Shown: positions 1 to 12,800 of the stretch, piece by piece
Layout of the letters: every line of letters begins with the position of its first letter
Position numbering within the stretch: position 1 is the first letter of the stretch
The notes under the pieces: generated by a model
Told to the model about the DNA's origin: nothing
Database searches by the model: none
The model's input: the letters and a program-made list of their open reading frames with translations, nothing else
Position numbers and translations under genes: made by a program
Assembly (NCBI RefSeq): GCF_030247185.1
Contig: NC_080571.1
Span: forward strand, 9,652,501-9,716,500
DNA: 64,000 nucleotides
Reading direction: 5' to 3'
From: Malaya genurostris
Taxonomy: Eukaryota > Arthropoda > Insecta > Diptera > Culicidae

Positions 1-74
1 AAAATGGCAACTCTGGTTGTCAGTGCGAGGGGAGAAAATATACTTGCTCTTCGTCACACAGAGGAGATGAACAT

Positions 75-515
75 ATCTGCTGGTGACCGCCGATAATGAT
101 ACCAGCAGAGAAATTCGGAGGCGTATTTTGGCAGGAAATTGTGTACACTTTGGACTCAGAAAAACCCTTTGATCGAGTATAGTACGCCACCTTACGAAAC
201 TGACTATCTACAAAACACTCATTAAATCGATTGTTCTCTATGGTCACGAAACCGGCTCTTAGTGTTTTCGAAAGAAATGTGCTGCGGCGGAGTGCAGATG
301 GAAGACAGAACGCGGAGACGGTGTATTAACCACGAATTGCAACAGCTGCTAGGAGAACCATCCATAGTACAGTTAGTTAAAATTCGACCGTTACGATGGG
401 CTGGGCATGTCATTAGGATGCCGAACGGCAACCCAGTGAAAATGGTTCGTAAATTAGATCCGGTATGTACAAGAAAAAGAGCAGCACAGCGAGCAAGGTG
501 GATCGATCAAGCCGA
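75..515 (+). pseudogene. Eroded non-LTR retrotransposon RT, C-terminal part
   Basis: This is a relic of the thumb and C-terminal part of a non-LTR reverse transcriptase. Around 90-165 one frame reads DNDTSREIRRRILAG, and around 200-240 another reads LTKLTIYKTLIKSIVLYGHE. From about 315 a third frame gives INHELQQLLGEPSIVQ, then LRWAGHVIRMPNGNP and a basic tail ending in QRARWIDQ. That order is the usual end of many insect RT proteins. At least two frame changes and in-frame stops break it, so it makes no product. The palm motif (FADD) is not present and would lie to the left of the window. The clade is not certain. It has no neighbours that depend on it. Confidence 0.75.
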
Positions 516-520
516 TTTTT

Positions 521-1040
521 CTTTTTTTCATCATCGTTCTAAATGGCGACCATAAGTCCTGTCATTTGAGTCCAAGTTTGTGAAAATCGGTTTTGCTATT
601 CCTGAGAAAATCGAACTGTTTGAACAACAGTTCAATAATATATTTTGTTGTGTAAAAAACTTCGCATTTCGTAAGAAATCTGTAAATTCATGGACAGATC
701 TGCAAAACTGGCTTCCCTGGTCAAGATAACATTTGCTTTGGCACCATATCCTTGTCATCGGGTTGCATATTTCTCAATAATCGTTCCAGAACGATTGCAG
801 CGTGTTTTCGAAACCGCTTCAACTCTCTCGTGAATGAGCTCTCTCGCTCATTACCGGTTACTTTATAGTGAGAATGAGACGACATGGATTGGAACGTCGG
901 CGGCTTCCGAATTTCTCACGATTCATGTTGTCTGTTGCGTTGCAAGCCGACACAAGAAACGTTTCCTTATCACTGCCATAGGTTGTCATTATTATACTGC
1001 TACTTTGGTTTTTTCCTTCATTTGCCATTTTGACATCTGA
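521..1040. other. Intergenic, no gene seen
   Basis: This stretch is AT-rich with short spurious open frames only. It contains a phrase of the type 'gaaaatcggttttgct', which resembles the degenerate dispersed repeats seen elsewhere in the window (6.4-7.0, 20.5 and 55 kb). No coding, RNA or element boundary could be supported. Confidence 0.4.
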
Positions 1041-1156
1041 TCGCTTAGTACTGAAACAAAATAATTGCTATCGAGTTCGTGTGCAAAACATAATTTCATA
1101 ATTTGACGTAGAACAGCAGTGTGTGTATGTAAACATTAATATTGCAATCTATGACA

Positions 1157-1176
1157 TCACAGTGACGAAGCATTTT
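1157..1176 (+). promoter_or_regulatory. Antioxidant response element (CncC/Nrf2-Maf site) upstream of Gclc
   Basis: The 20 bases fit every fixed position of the extended ARE consensus TMAnnRTGAYnnnGCRwwww: TCA at 1157, GTGAC at 1162, GC at 1170, A at 1172, then TTTT. Gclc is a classical Nrf2/CncC target in animals, so the site lies where one would be expected, 1.14 kb upstream of the ATG. It is probably close to the first exon, because a good donor (gtaagt) lies at 1305. Binding is inferred from sequence alone. Confidence 0.6.
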
Positions 1177-2318
1177 TATATCCATTTCTGTCCAGTTCTG
1201 CTGATACAGCAACGGTGACGTAAGGTTCCAAGGTAGATAAACACTGAGTTCGCCGAAACTTGGAGTAGTACAACGCCAACAGCAGTCGCTGCTACTTGTG
1301 CTCCGTAAGTAACTAATGAAGATTTTCATGTTTTATCGTGTGTCATATCAGCATTTTCTGTGGTATACATAAAACGAACTACTAGGTGAAACTGGATACG
1401 TTAGTTTGTGATCAGATTAAAACAGATATCCGATAATGTGAGAAGTGCTATTACAAATATTTATTTCTCGCGACATTCTAGTGCCTAAGAATCATTCGAA
1501 TTAGTGTCATTTACGAAATGCATGCTTATTGTTTTTAGTAGAATCTGGTCCGGTATGATGATAAATTGAACACATACTTATAAATTTCAGTAATATAAGC
1601 AGCGCAAGAGTTGTTACAGTAAACAAACGTATCGTGGCGTTATGACCTTGATACTGAATCATTTCGTGTGGTGCTTCGAAGCTACCAGAACAAATCCATA
1701 TTGAATACTTAAAAAGTAATAGTCATCGTTATTATAGAGAAAGTGTTACAGGATGTAGAAAGAAATTTGTCAACTGATAACACGCGATCTCTGACATGTA
1801 TTACGTAATACATGGGTATATTAGCGTTCATGAGATAGTAATCAAAATGTGACTTCATTCATCGATGGCTATCGGTGATAGTGATTGATATACACACAAC
1901 ATTACAAACATTGTCACAATTTTGAGGTTTATCGTTGGAATTTTGTGTCGTATCAGTTCAAATGATCGTTTATATCTAAACAATTTTTAATGAACAGATT
2001 GATGGAATTTGACATTGTCATCCAATTTGGGCTCAAATTAAAAGTAATTTTGAAATTTATCAATTGTGTTTAGGAAATATTGTATCGTGTGACTGAATGA
2101 ACTATACAACTTATCAGAGAAACAATCGTTCTCTTTTTTGTTATATATACCTTTCAAGAACCTAGCAAGATAACACTTCAGAGACAGTCGGCTCATTATC
2201 TTTTAAACTAATATGTATTCCTGTTAATAGCTTGATTTTTTTATAGTTTTAGCTCAAGCTACTACAGCAATCTACTACTCACGCTATCAAGGTTTCAACA
2301 ACACGAGAGTGATTGACG
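1177..2318 (+). promoter_or_regulatory. Gclc 5' region with a probable 5'UTR intron
   Basis: No coding frame is credible here. A strong splice donor (ccgtaagtaa, GT at 1305) and a pyrimidine-rich acceptor (ttttttatag, AG at 2245-2246) would remove about 0.94 kb and leave a 72-base leader before the ATG at 2319. This would place the first exon shortly after the ARE at 1157. The splice pairing is inferred from site quality only and needs cDNA support. Confidence 0.35.
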
Positions 2319-4462
2319 ATGGGACTGCTGAGCGAAGGAAGTCCATTGAGCTGGGAGGAGACGAAAGCCCTGTCACAGCATGTACGAGAGCATGGAATCG
2401 AACAGTTTATCAACCTGTATGCACGACTCAAAGATCGCCAGGATGATTGTCTGAAGTGGGGTGACGAGGTAGAATATGTTATTGTGCGATTTGATGATGA
2501 AAATCGTGAGACGAAAGTGTCTCTAAGGGCGCGTGAAATGCTTGCTGTACTTAACGAGAAAGAAGCTGCCGATCCGAAAGGTGAGAAAATAATCTGTTGT
2601 AAATTGTTTTAACAACATTTTAACTTATGTGCTTTTGGGCAGGTGTGAAATCGCTTTGGAGGCCGGAGTACGGTGCCTACATGATAGAAGGTACTCCTGG
2701 TAAACCGTACGGAGGTCTATTGGCTCATTTCAATGTCGTAGAAGCAAATATGCGTTATCGTCGCACGGAAGTTACGGAAATGCTGCCACCAGGAGAACAT
2801 GTTATGTCAATCACCAACTATCCAAGGCTAGGCTGTCCCAATTTTACTTATCCTATAGCAAAGCCTACGCCTGATGACGAAAGCTGCGCTGCACGATCTC
2901 TTTTTTTCCCCGATGAGGCTATTTTTCCGGGTCATCCCCGTTTCAAGACACTGACTCGGAATATTCGTCAACGACGAGGTGAAAAGGTTTCCATCAATTT
3001 ACCAATTTTTCGAGATAAAAACACCGTTGTTCCCGTCGATGGTAGTTTACCAGATAAACCGGACTATGTGCACATGGATGCAATGGGTTTTGGAATGGGG
3101 TGTTGTTGCTTACAGGTAACATTCCAGGCTTGCAACATTACTGAAGCACGTACCTTGTACGATCAATTGACTCCGATGTGTCCCATCATGCTTGCTCTAA
3201 CGGCGGCTAGTCCAGCTTATCGAGGCTATCTAACCGATGTGGACTGTCGTTGGAATGTTATTTCTGCATCCGTCGACTGTCGAACCAAGGAGGAACGTGG
3301 CGAGCTCCCGTTGAAGAACGACCGATTCCGAATAAATAAATCGCGGTATGATTCCATTGACTCTTATCTGTCACCGGCGGGTGAAAAGTAAGTTATCGAT
3401 TTTGGTGTTGTACTGTGTTTTTAAACATAATAGGGATTTGTTTTTTAGATACAACGATGTTCCTTTAGTGCTAGATGAAGCGTTATACAAACGGCTGCGT
3501 GATGGTGACATTGATCATCTCTTGGCTCAGCACATTGCTCATCTATTTATTCGGGACTCGGTTTCATTGTTTAGCGAAAAGGTTCACCAAAATGACGAAG
3601 AAGATACCGATCACTTTGAGAACATTCAATCGACAAACTGGCAGACAATGAGATTTAAGCCGCCTCCTCCGAACTCACCAATCGGTTGGCGCGTTGAGTT
3701 CCGTCCGTGCGAGGCACAGTTGACCGATTTCGAGAATGCTGCCATTGTTTGCTTTGTCGTATTGTTGACTAGAGTGATTCTATCCTATAAACTAGATTTT
3801 CTGATTCCCATCAGCAAAGTGGACGAAAACATGCAAAATTCCCAAAAACGTGGGGCTTTGCTGACGAAAAAGTTTTGGTTCAGAAAGAACATTTCCGGAT
3901 TCCCGACGACTGCAGCAGCTACGAACGACGAAATGAGTACGAACAACGAAATGAACAATCATAGCGCTGATGAAACCCCAAATGGAAGTAGCAACACGGA
4001 CGATGAATATGAGTTGATGACGATTGATCAGATTATCAATGGAAAAGGGTGTTTCCCCGGGCTGGTGCCTCTGATCAACAGCTACCTCGGTTCTATGGAT
4101 GTTGATGCCGACACTCATTGTACCATTCAGCAGTACCTGAAATTGATTCAGAAGCGAGCCTCAGGAGAGCTACTGACGACAGCTTCCTGGATTAGAAAAC
4201 AGATTACGGAACACGAAGAGTACAAGTGAGTATCATCGCAGGTTTGTTGATGTTGGATCGTTATGTTAATTTTTTTATTCTGAATGCTTTCAGACACGAT
4301 TCAGTAGTGAGTGAACACATCTGCTATGACTTACTGACCAAAGCTAAGAACATTCAGGATGGAGTTCTGCCATGTCCGGAATTACTCGGCACTAATATCA
4401 GTTCCAAAACGGCAGACCACATTCCGCCAGCCATTGCGAAGCATCTGACCAAACGATGCTAA
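2319..4462 (+). CDS. Gclc: Glutamate-cysteine ligase catalytic subunit
   Basis: It catalyses the ATP-dependent joining of glutamate and cysteine, the rate-limiting step of glutathione synthesis, in the cytosol with the modifier subunit GCLM. Exons are 2319-2580, 2643-3387, 3449-4225 and 4294-4462. All introns are GT..AG and the joined frame is 1953 nt (650 aa), close to the animal size. The protein begins MGLLSEGSPLSWEET, nearly identical to the fly and human start; an upstream TTG is not needed. Conserved blocks follow in order: LKWGDEVEY, KSLWRPEYGAYMIEGTPGKP, NFPRLG-like YPRLGCPNFTYP, FPGHPRFKTLTRNIR, MGFGMGCCCLQ, CPIMLALTAASP, DCRWNVIS, SRYDSIDSYLS, ENIQSTNWQTMRFKPPPPN and WRVEFRPCEAQ. 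A Ser/Asn/Thr-rich linker of about 45 residues in exon 3 replaces the longer low-complexity insert of Drosophila. No lesion is visible. An ARE lies upstream, and a polyadenylation signal lies at 4846. Confidence 0.97.
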
Positions 4463-4845
4463 AACACCAAACCGGTTTCAATCGGTACGGACGGATTGCA
4501 CGTTATGCATTTAGAAATGTTGTTCTGCAAGGAATCTATTTGGCTAGCATAAAACCGCATGATGCAACGGCCCTCCGATCAGTGGCAGTTGTTCCATTGT
4601 TTTTTATGTACTTTTTACAACGATACTATATATATTTGTAGAAGTTTTGATCAGCTTTTTTTCACAACTTCAACGCCGGGAAGATCAAATCGTGTTATAT
4701 ATATTTTAAAAGATTTTTTCAACTGTGTATAATTTATTCTTATTTTTTCCAATAGAATCAAACCGATGATTTCACGCAGTATACTCTTTTGCGGGCCAGA
4801 ATAACTGTAGTATTCCAGAGTTATATAAGAATAAAAGATTCGAAA

Positions 4846-4851
4846 AATAAA
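4846..4851 (+). terminator. Polyadenylation signal, Gclc
   Basis: AATAAA lies 384 bases after the Gclc stop codon, at the end of an AT-rich 3'UTR with no other gene. It is the most likely 3' end signal. The region 4852-5340 shows no gene. Confidence 0.5.
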
Positions 4852-5344
4852 CCATTGCAATTTTAACTACAATTTGAAGCTTGCGACCTTGTAGGCACGT
4901 ATGTTGCTACTTCGTTACTGATTAGGACCAATTGAGTTTTCAAAACGTTTTTTTCTAAAGCAACACATGCTTCACATTGCGCCAATTGCATTTTTTCCTA
5001 CATACTGATTAATCCGTTCCAGTGCAGATCTACTTGGAACCGAAAGGAATGTTGGTTCGATACATATTGCTACTAGAAATTTACATACGTCCTAGTTTAA
5101 CATACTGTCAAGAATATCATCAGATCTTCAAGAAAGTATGCAATGCTCAGTTGCTCTATAGACATCACGCGCGTCTTCAATAATTCAACTTAGAGATAAC
5201 AAAAGAAAAACACAATCCTTATGGATTGTAAAGTTAAAAAAAAGAATTCGAAAAATGGATGCAATGTTAAGTCTATTAATAAATCTATAAATAATTTTTG
5301 TTCTGTTTTCTGAAAAATGGCGTAAACAACATTACTTTTTTATT

Positions 5345-6240
5345 ACGAAAATGTCGAATTATGTGACGATTAGTGTTTTTGCGGTGAATTTTTCTTCGCT
5401 ATTTCAATATGAAGAAAACAGCTATCGAAAGTTATCGTACTTTAGTGGAAGTGTATGGTCAGCCTATTCTAGCTGAGCCGGAAGTGGTTTGAACGGTTGA
5501 AAAATGGCAAATTCGATTTGAAAGACGAAGAAACGAACGAAGACGAAGCGCCACTAATGTTTGAAGATGAAGAATTGGAAGAACTGCTCGCTCAACACCC
5601 GACGTTCGAAGAATTCTCAAAATCACTCGGAAATACTCAGTCTGCCATTCGCCAACATTCCGAAGCAATGGGAATGATCTGTCTATCTTTCGTGGATGCC
5701 GTATGAATTGAAGCAAAGGGTCGTTGAACACCGTTTCCGCACTACTCTAATGGCACTAAACAAAAGGTTTATTGCATCTCACTGTTACTGGCGATGAAAA
5801 GTGGGTCGTTCACGATAATCCAAAACGTCAAACGAATCCCGGCCATGCATCATCATCGACGGCCGTTCCGAATATTCATGACCTGAAGATTTTGATATGT
5901 AGGTATATGGTGGAACCAGCTGGGTGTGGTCTGTTATGAGCTGCTTCAACCGAGTGAAAAAATCACGGGAGAGGTCTACCGATAACATTTCATGCGTTTG
6001 AGTTGGGCATTGTAAGAAAAGCAACCACAGCCGGTAAAACATGGTTAGAAACACACAAATGGGAAATCCTACCCCACCCGCTGTATAGTCCACGCATTAC
6101 TCCTTCAGATTACGATTTGTTCCGATCGATGCAGCATGACCTGATTGATAAGCATTTCTCCAATTATGATGAATTCAAAAAATGGATCGTTTCACGACTT
6201 GCACCAAATCGATCAAAGTTTAAAAAACTTGCCTAATTCA
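5345..6240 (+). pseudogene. Mariner transposase relic
   Basis: A mariner-family (Tc1/mariner) transposase lies here in broken frames. The N-terminal helix-turn-helix part reads FNMKKTAIESYRTLVEVYG near 5405. After a frame change it continues as WFERLKNGKFDLKDEE and FEDEELEELLAQHP (5485-5600), then LGNTQSAIRQHSEAMGM. A middle part equivalent to VTGDEKW is recognisable near 5790. The C-terminal part reads WEILPHPLYSPRITPSDYDLF (6060-6125, with intervening shifts) and ends near 6236. The spacing matches the usual 345-aa mariner protein, so most of the coding length is present, but several frameshifts and stops kill it. Terminal inverted repeats could not be fixed with confidence. Confidence 0.85.
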
Positions 6241-6399
6241 CCTAGTGGTGTGATAACGCTTCTCTTTTGGCATTTCACCAGTGTCATTAAAATATTTATT
6301 AGATTTTATCCCAGGTCATTAGTATAGTGAGCTTGTCGAATAACCTATTAGTAGTCTTAGAGTTTTTCGAAATCTGTGTGAAATTTGAGCGCATTAAAA

Positions 6400-7100
6400 A
6401 ATGCTAGGATTTATAGATTACCTCGCGTTTAGGATTACGTCTGCCGAACTGGAAACGTTCGTTACAACCTATCCAAACGTGATCACAAAGTAGCTTTTAA
6501 AAAAGCCTAAGTTTATCGGAATTGATTAAGTCACCACATGAAAATTTAGCCCATGAAAAACGTGCGATTATTCGGTTACGTAACTTATAGTATTATATCT
6601 CCGGAACCAGAAGTTATAACCGTTTAATATTTCAATTTGATCAATAGAACTTCTGAACGAGTCTAGGATTGTTCAGCTATGTCGAGGAAATTAATCTGCA
6701 AAAACAATGAGTTTTGACGATTCCGTCACTTATATCATTATATTCCCGGAATCAGAAATCTTTGAATTTGATCAACGAACGAATAGTAGCGAGCCTTAGT
6801 TTAATGAAATCGGTTAAATAATTTCCGACAAAATGGAGCGGTGAAATAGTGAGTTTTGTCGTTTACGTCATTTATACCGTTATATCTTCGGAACCAGAAG
6901 TTATAGCCATTTGTTCTTTCGGTTCGGCCATCTCCGAGAAAATTGGGCGTTAGAAACACAACTCGTTTTGTCGCAACTGAAATGCTTTTTCCACACTTTC
7001 GAATATCTATAATCTGACGTACTAGTTGATTAATTGTGTGAAGTTTGCAAACTTTCAATGCTTCACTTGCAGAATTGTCAGGGTACAAATATTAGGCGGG
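6400..7100. repeat. Degenerate internally repeated DNA
   Basis: A phrase meaning roughly 'gttttg..gtcac/gtca-ttat-tatc-cggaaccagaagttata' recurs near 6595, 6740 and 6880 at about 150-base spacing. This is a strongly diverged tandem repeat. Similar phrases (cttccggttccggaactacagggtgat type) occur at 20.5-20.8 and 54.9-55.8 kb, so it belongs to a dispersed family. The rest, up to 7730, is AT-rich with no gene. Confidence 0.5.
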
Positions 7101-7732
7101 AACCACGAGACCAAAAAACTAAATGGTTGTGTAGGGTATAAGACAGGTTACAACGACATTGAAAACTCAATGCTCAAATTCATTCATAAAGTTTCATTCA
7201 TTCATTTGAAAGAATATCAGCAAACCGCCGTCTTCACAGAAAAAAATATGAATTTTACATGTGACATAAATCTACAAACGATATAACTACTTGATTTTTG
7301 AAATGACACAATATTCCACGCGCACAGAATCTTACACGCTCCGAGAGTAATTTGCACTCGGCTACCAATTACCGCTGTATCAATTATTCAGCAAGCAGAT
7401 ATGTGCTTCTGTGGTTAAGTCTATTAAACGATGTGCTTTGTGTTTCTCAGTTAAAAACTCCGCTGTTGCTATTGATCTTTTGTTTTTTATTTCATTCGAG
7501 GTCAAGTTAGGTAGTTTTCAAATCACCCATTTTACATGTTATTGAATATAAATTTGTGTGAAATACGACGCTCCATTTATGTGCTTCTTATAAGATGTAA
7601 AATCACAAGATTTTTTCGAACTGTGTTGGATTTCAATAATTCTAAAACAATAAATTATTTATATCTACTCGCCAAGCGTAGACAAAAAGTATCTATAATT
7701 CTTTCAAAAATTCATGAGAAATGCTAAAATAT

Positions 7733-7952
7733 AGCGTATCTAAGGGGGGCGAAGGGGCCATTCGCCCCGGACGCAACGTTTTCAGGGGGGCGGCAAGTCA
7801 ATTGTTGGTACCTTATTTTGTTCGTACAAGTCATTCGTCCATGTTTTTCCTGAGATGGTGTTCAGCATTTTTTTTTGTTCACTTAACCAACGACAAAGCC
7901 GGTTAATTTCATTTTGCCCCGGGATCCAAATTTTCTCGGTACGCCACTGCTT
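7733..7952 (+). repeat. Dispersed GC-rich-ended repeat, copy 1
   Basis: The sequence begins agcgtatctaaggggggcga and ends tcggtacgccactgct, so its ends are roughly inverted (AGC..GGCGTA). A relative in the opposite orientation lies at 18111-18272 and shares the phrase cattcg..ccgg.cgcaacgttttc. The terminal motif GGCGTAC and G-runs also recur in the element at 24404. The family looks like a non-autonomous DNA element, but no clean target duplication was found. Confidence 0.55.
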
Positions 7953-8290
7953 GGGGGGTTAAATTGTTTGAAAATTGTCGTGACGTAATTGATGCATGAC
8001 GCCTTATGCACATTTCCATACACCGTGGGCATGATCACGAGCAGAAGTAAGGTATATTCGGTTCAACTCACTACCAAAACTAAACTGTCGTTCTACGTAT
8101 AATTGTCCCATATATTTAGAAAATTCCATCGAATGGAACGACTCCGCAAATCTTGTGCAATAATTCCAATAACGAATAGTTCTTTGAACGAAGCTTTCAC
8201 ATTCACCGCTCCAAATCTTCAAGGAGACACAAACTACGTCTTTGGACAATCATCATAATATTCAGGACACACACAAAACACCTACACAAC

Positions 8291-8447
8291 TTTTTTTTTG
8301 TTTCAATTATAGAAGTTTTAACCTTTGGTCATTCGCCTCTCCGAGCCAGAAAAGATTTCTGACCCTATGTGCGGGATTGGGAATCGAACCCAGGTGGGCT
8401 GCGAGGAAAGGCATCCACTAACCCATCACGCGCAATAGCCACCCCCT
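8291..8447 (-). mobile_element. tRNA-derived SINE
   Basis: Read on the minus strand, the 5' head is tRNA-like. A perfect pol III B box (GGTTCGATTCC) lies at 8390-8380 and an A-box-like TGGGTTAGTGG at 8425-8415. A tRNA-unrelated body and an A9 tail (8299-8291) follow. This is the structure of a tRNA-related SINE rather than a tRNA gene: the head cannot be folded into a full cloverleaf, and the body runs on past the T arm. No exact target duplication was seen. Confidence 0.7.
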
Positions 8448-8449
8448 CC

Positions 8450-9879
8450 AAACCGACAACTTCGCAGATGAGATTAAAAATATCACCATATTCACTCGTA
8501 GTGTTCCCAAATAACTCGGATCGATTTTGACATTTCTCAACAGTTAAGAAAGAAAAACATTCATACTAAAATATGTTATTATTAATAATTGATCGTCAGT
8601 ATATAATATTTAGCTAAAAATAGTATCAAAACAAGTATTCTTTTGTGTGCCTTTTCATTTGAAATATAGCTGTAGGATCTTCGGTTGCAGTGTTTTTTTT
8701 TCATAGTACAAATACTAGGCATATTTTAGGTGATTGATTTAGTATCATCTTACATTCATTTGATTCGTCCATTGCCATTCAATCTTACATTAGAGTAGAT
8801 AACCTTAATACCTACAATCGATTCTAGTTAGTTTTCGTTTTTATCGTTACATTGACTTCTAGAAAAAAATAAACAAAATATCACGCTCAAAATTTAGTTT
8901 CTAGAGCAACACAAATGATTGATTATAACCTAACAGTCACTGAAAAGCATTTAGTATACGCGTTATAAGGTATCCAAAGTAGAAAACTATCAAATTGAAT
9001 CTGCTTTTTTATATGCGTCGCTTATATGAAACAATATATCTATCGGAAAAGGAAACTGGAATTCTTTCACATTGTATTCGTCATTAGCCGATCACAGATA
9101 AAAATGCCTCCCACCGGTCCACGCGCCTTGTTTTACACTGGTTTTGGCAGCAAATCTTTGGAACTAGGTACATACATAACCATCGATCACATTCACTGGA
9201 AAAATAATCTCAAAAATAAAATAGCAAAACCGACAGTGGAGTTCTGATGGGAGGCTTTTGCTGGTTGTTTTTAGCATTTCATCTTTTAATGGAATTTCTC
9301 GTAATAAATGTGAGCTCAGCATTACCTCACAGTCAGTAAAAATAAAAATGATCACAGGGTGATGTTTTTTTGTTTCTCGGTCGGTTGATTCGGTCAATTC
9401 GAGCTTCTTCTAGACTAGTACCTACATATCTTCACCGGATGGGCAGCCTGCTCAGCTTGCTAAACGTAATAATCATAGATCCTAAACTGTCGTCTATAGT
9501 AGTAATTACCGGTACGAGAGGAACCTGCTCCTCTGTTCTGGAAGTAAGAGAATAAAAGAGAACACAGGAAGAACGGAAATAATTACTTATTCTATAACTT
9601 GCAATATAAGCTGCTGCATCGTCTGTTTTTTCATTAGCAATTAAATCGATTAGATCGCTTAAAATACTCTTGTTGTTAGGTCGTGCATGCGTTTAATTTG
9701 AAACTATTATTGTAAACAGATTATCGTTTCACGACTGAACGACGACTTTCTTCTGTGTAATATTAGCAACAGGATGAGTAGTAGTACACACACGCGCACA
9801 CAAGCCGCCGAATTATCGCAAGCGTATCGACAGGTGCTCTTCTAGGGAAAACGCAACTAGCATTCATTTGAAAACTGTA
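8450..9879. other. KLHL 3'UTR and intergenic DNA
   Basis: This AT-rich stretch has no supported coding frame. It contains the 3'UTR of the minus-strand KLHL gene; one possible signal is ATTAAA, complement of 9285-9290. Nothing else is recognisable. Confidence 0.4.
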
Positions 9880-12800
9880 CTAAACCGTAGTATTTGTGGA
9901 CGAGGTAGATGATACCGTAGCCAGGGTGCCCATCGAGGCGGACGTGACTCCCGTGCCTACCGTTCCATTGGTGGATGAAAAATTGTTAGGAATTGCCACC
10001 ACGCAAGCTCCCGCACGACTGTAATTGACCGGTGCAATCTGTTGCCACTCATTACTCTCCGTGTCATACTGTTCGACTGTTTTCAGATACTGATTGCCAT
10101 CATAACCGCCGACGGCTATTAACCAATCGCCCAGAACGCTCACCCCAATTGCGTCCCTACCCACACTCAGTGATGCGATCTGTAACAATGACATACATTA
10201 GTAGATGATAGGTGAATTACAATAAATTACTTACCAACGTCCATGTATCCGTCGTGGGGTCGTAACGTTCGACGGTTTCAGTTCTGCATACGGCCGGGTT
10301 GCTCGCTGGGCAGTCATGACCTCCCAAAGCGTACAGAAAACCATTCAGAACTCCAACCTACGGGTAGACAGGTTTATCATATACAGTTGCAAAACACTTG
10401 TGATGTTTTACAACGCTAGCGATAATGACTTTTATCACGTTTAATGTTTAATTAATGCACATTATTCATTTCGTTCTCGCGTAGAATATGATAAAAGCGA
10501 TAGTCGCTAAATAAAATTTTAAACTTCAAACCCCAGCAGATCGGTTAAACTTACTCCAACTCCTCCGCGACGTTTATTCATTGGCGCACGCAGGGTCCAT
10601 TTATTCGTATGAGGATCGTAACATTCCACGGTTCGATGGCAAACGCTACCATCTCGTCCCCCTAGAAATATAACATTTACGTTAACCTATTACTGGTTTG
10701 ATTGCATTTAACAAAAACCATACCAATCACATACAGACGTCCACCGAGCACTGCCACACCGGCAGTTGATCTCATGGATGCCATCGGTGCTACGTAGCTC
10801 CAGGAACGTGCCGCTGGATCCCATCGTTCGACTGTTGCCAGATAACTCCACCCATCGTGACCACCAACTGCGTATAGGGGGCCTTCCAGAAATGCCACTC
10901 CCAAACCGTGTCTGTCAATGGAAGGGTAATGCAATTGTTTTTTTTTTCATACACAACATCATAAAAAGGATGTTCCATACGAACCTAGGCGTTCCCATCG
11001 GTGGCACTATCGAACCCCAAGTCATCGTTGTTAAATCGAAACACTCAACTGTGTTCAGTGTTTTCAGACCGTCCCTACCTCCGACAATTATTAACTTATC
11101 GTCCATAACAGCTACTCCGAATTGAAGCCGCCTTGCAGGCATATTCTTCAAAAGAGTCCATTTGTCTAATCTTGGCTCGTAACTTTCTATGCTATTGTCA
11201 TTAATTAAAAGTTTGTTACAAGAAAAAAAACCCAATCAACCTTAAAATAGAATACATACCTAATGGCGCCCTTATGGCCATCCATACCACCAACTGCCAG
11301 CAGTTTTCCGATCGTAGATTTTCTGGGTCTGGTGCGCTGTGTCGATATCTGAGATCTCCTTCCAGGGATTAGATGCCACTTGAACGCTTCCATTACAAGC
11401 TGCTGACATTCATTAGCACCGCAGAGAGCTTCCACGTGGTCGACTATGAACTGCAAACAAACCTCTACCATCACATCTGACACGATTAGACTAAAGCAGG
11501 CCTAAAACTTACCGACGGTTGCAATAGTGGCAACCGAATTAATGCCAACAGTTCGGGAATGTATTTTTTCCGATTCTCAGAATCGAACTGAATCCATGCC
11601 ATCAAGGCATGAAACACTTCCTGTTCATTTGGAACGTTCAAGTCGTCACTCTGCAGCAGATTTGACAGCTGAACCGAGTCCAGTTGGAAAAATTCCTGAT
11701 TCTTCCAGACTTGCATAAAGTGTTGGCAGGTATAGGCAGAGGCAATTTTCACCAGTGCGGTGCATCCTTGCTGCTCGGCAAACAAGGAAAACCCCAGACA
11801 GTTGGACGGATGCAGTTGGCGGGCTAGGAAGGTACAGCATGCATTGACGATTGTGCTCAGCTGCAGTAGACAAGCGGTCGCGAGTAACGTTTCGACGGTG
11901 TCCTCGCGCAATTCGATTGCTCCCGTATAGCAATACTGAATGAGCAGCTGGAGGGCCTCACCAGACACTTCCTGTAGTGTTATCTCTTCCTGTTGGCTCT
12001 CGCGCAGATGGCCGGTGAACATCGCACTGAAGTAGGCCGACGAAGCGGATAGTACCAGACGATGTGCGGGTACTCTAGAAACAATTAATGGAAACGAGGT
12101 TTTAGATACTATGATTTGACGTATGAAATATGATATAATCAATTCTTGTTTTCACTTTTATTGATTGAACCCAAATTGGAGCTAGTATAATCGATGCTAC
12201 ACTATACCAGTTCAACGCTGAAGACAAAAACGGCAAAACAATGTCGCCGCTAATAAATATCCATTACAGTTAGGAAGCATGGCAAAGCAATTTTTAGCTG
12301 AAAGCAGCCTAAACGCACCAGTGTGTTTCAATCAAAAACGCCATAAATGTTTTCAAGGGAACTATTAAAATTACATCTTTGCAACTCGAAGGTAAAAATC
12401 ATCAGTTTAGTGCAAATCTAGAATAATTTGATTAGCTTTGTGCACTTTTCGCTGTGTGAAATTTGCACCAAACGACCACAAATAAAGCTAGCATTTAACT
12501 GTATCACATTTGAGAAAAATGTTGGGAAAGTGTTCAATATCGTAGAGAATTCCACAATACAAATGACTGGAAGTGGCGTCCTACTTCCTGGAATACAAAC
12601 AATCAAATGTGAAAATTTACATTCTGTATTTCGAGTAAGTGAATAATTTCGTGTTCTATCGGAATAATCTGATTCGAACGAAATACAGAATCGGGGTGAT
12701 AAAAACTATGGTGTATAATATAAAAGACATGAATAAATATTTATAATTATTATAATCGAGAAATGCTGGTTTTTAATATAGGGTTTTCCAATAAGAGGTA

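Noticed and set aside
2313..2318. Two-codon upstream extension of Gclc from a TTG
   Set aside because: The family start MGLLSEGSPLSW begins at the ATG at 2319.
8371..8447. tRNA gene suggested by a perfect B box
   Set aside because: The head does not make a full cloverleaf and is followed by a fixed body and an A tail, so it is a SINE.
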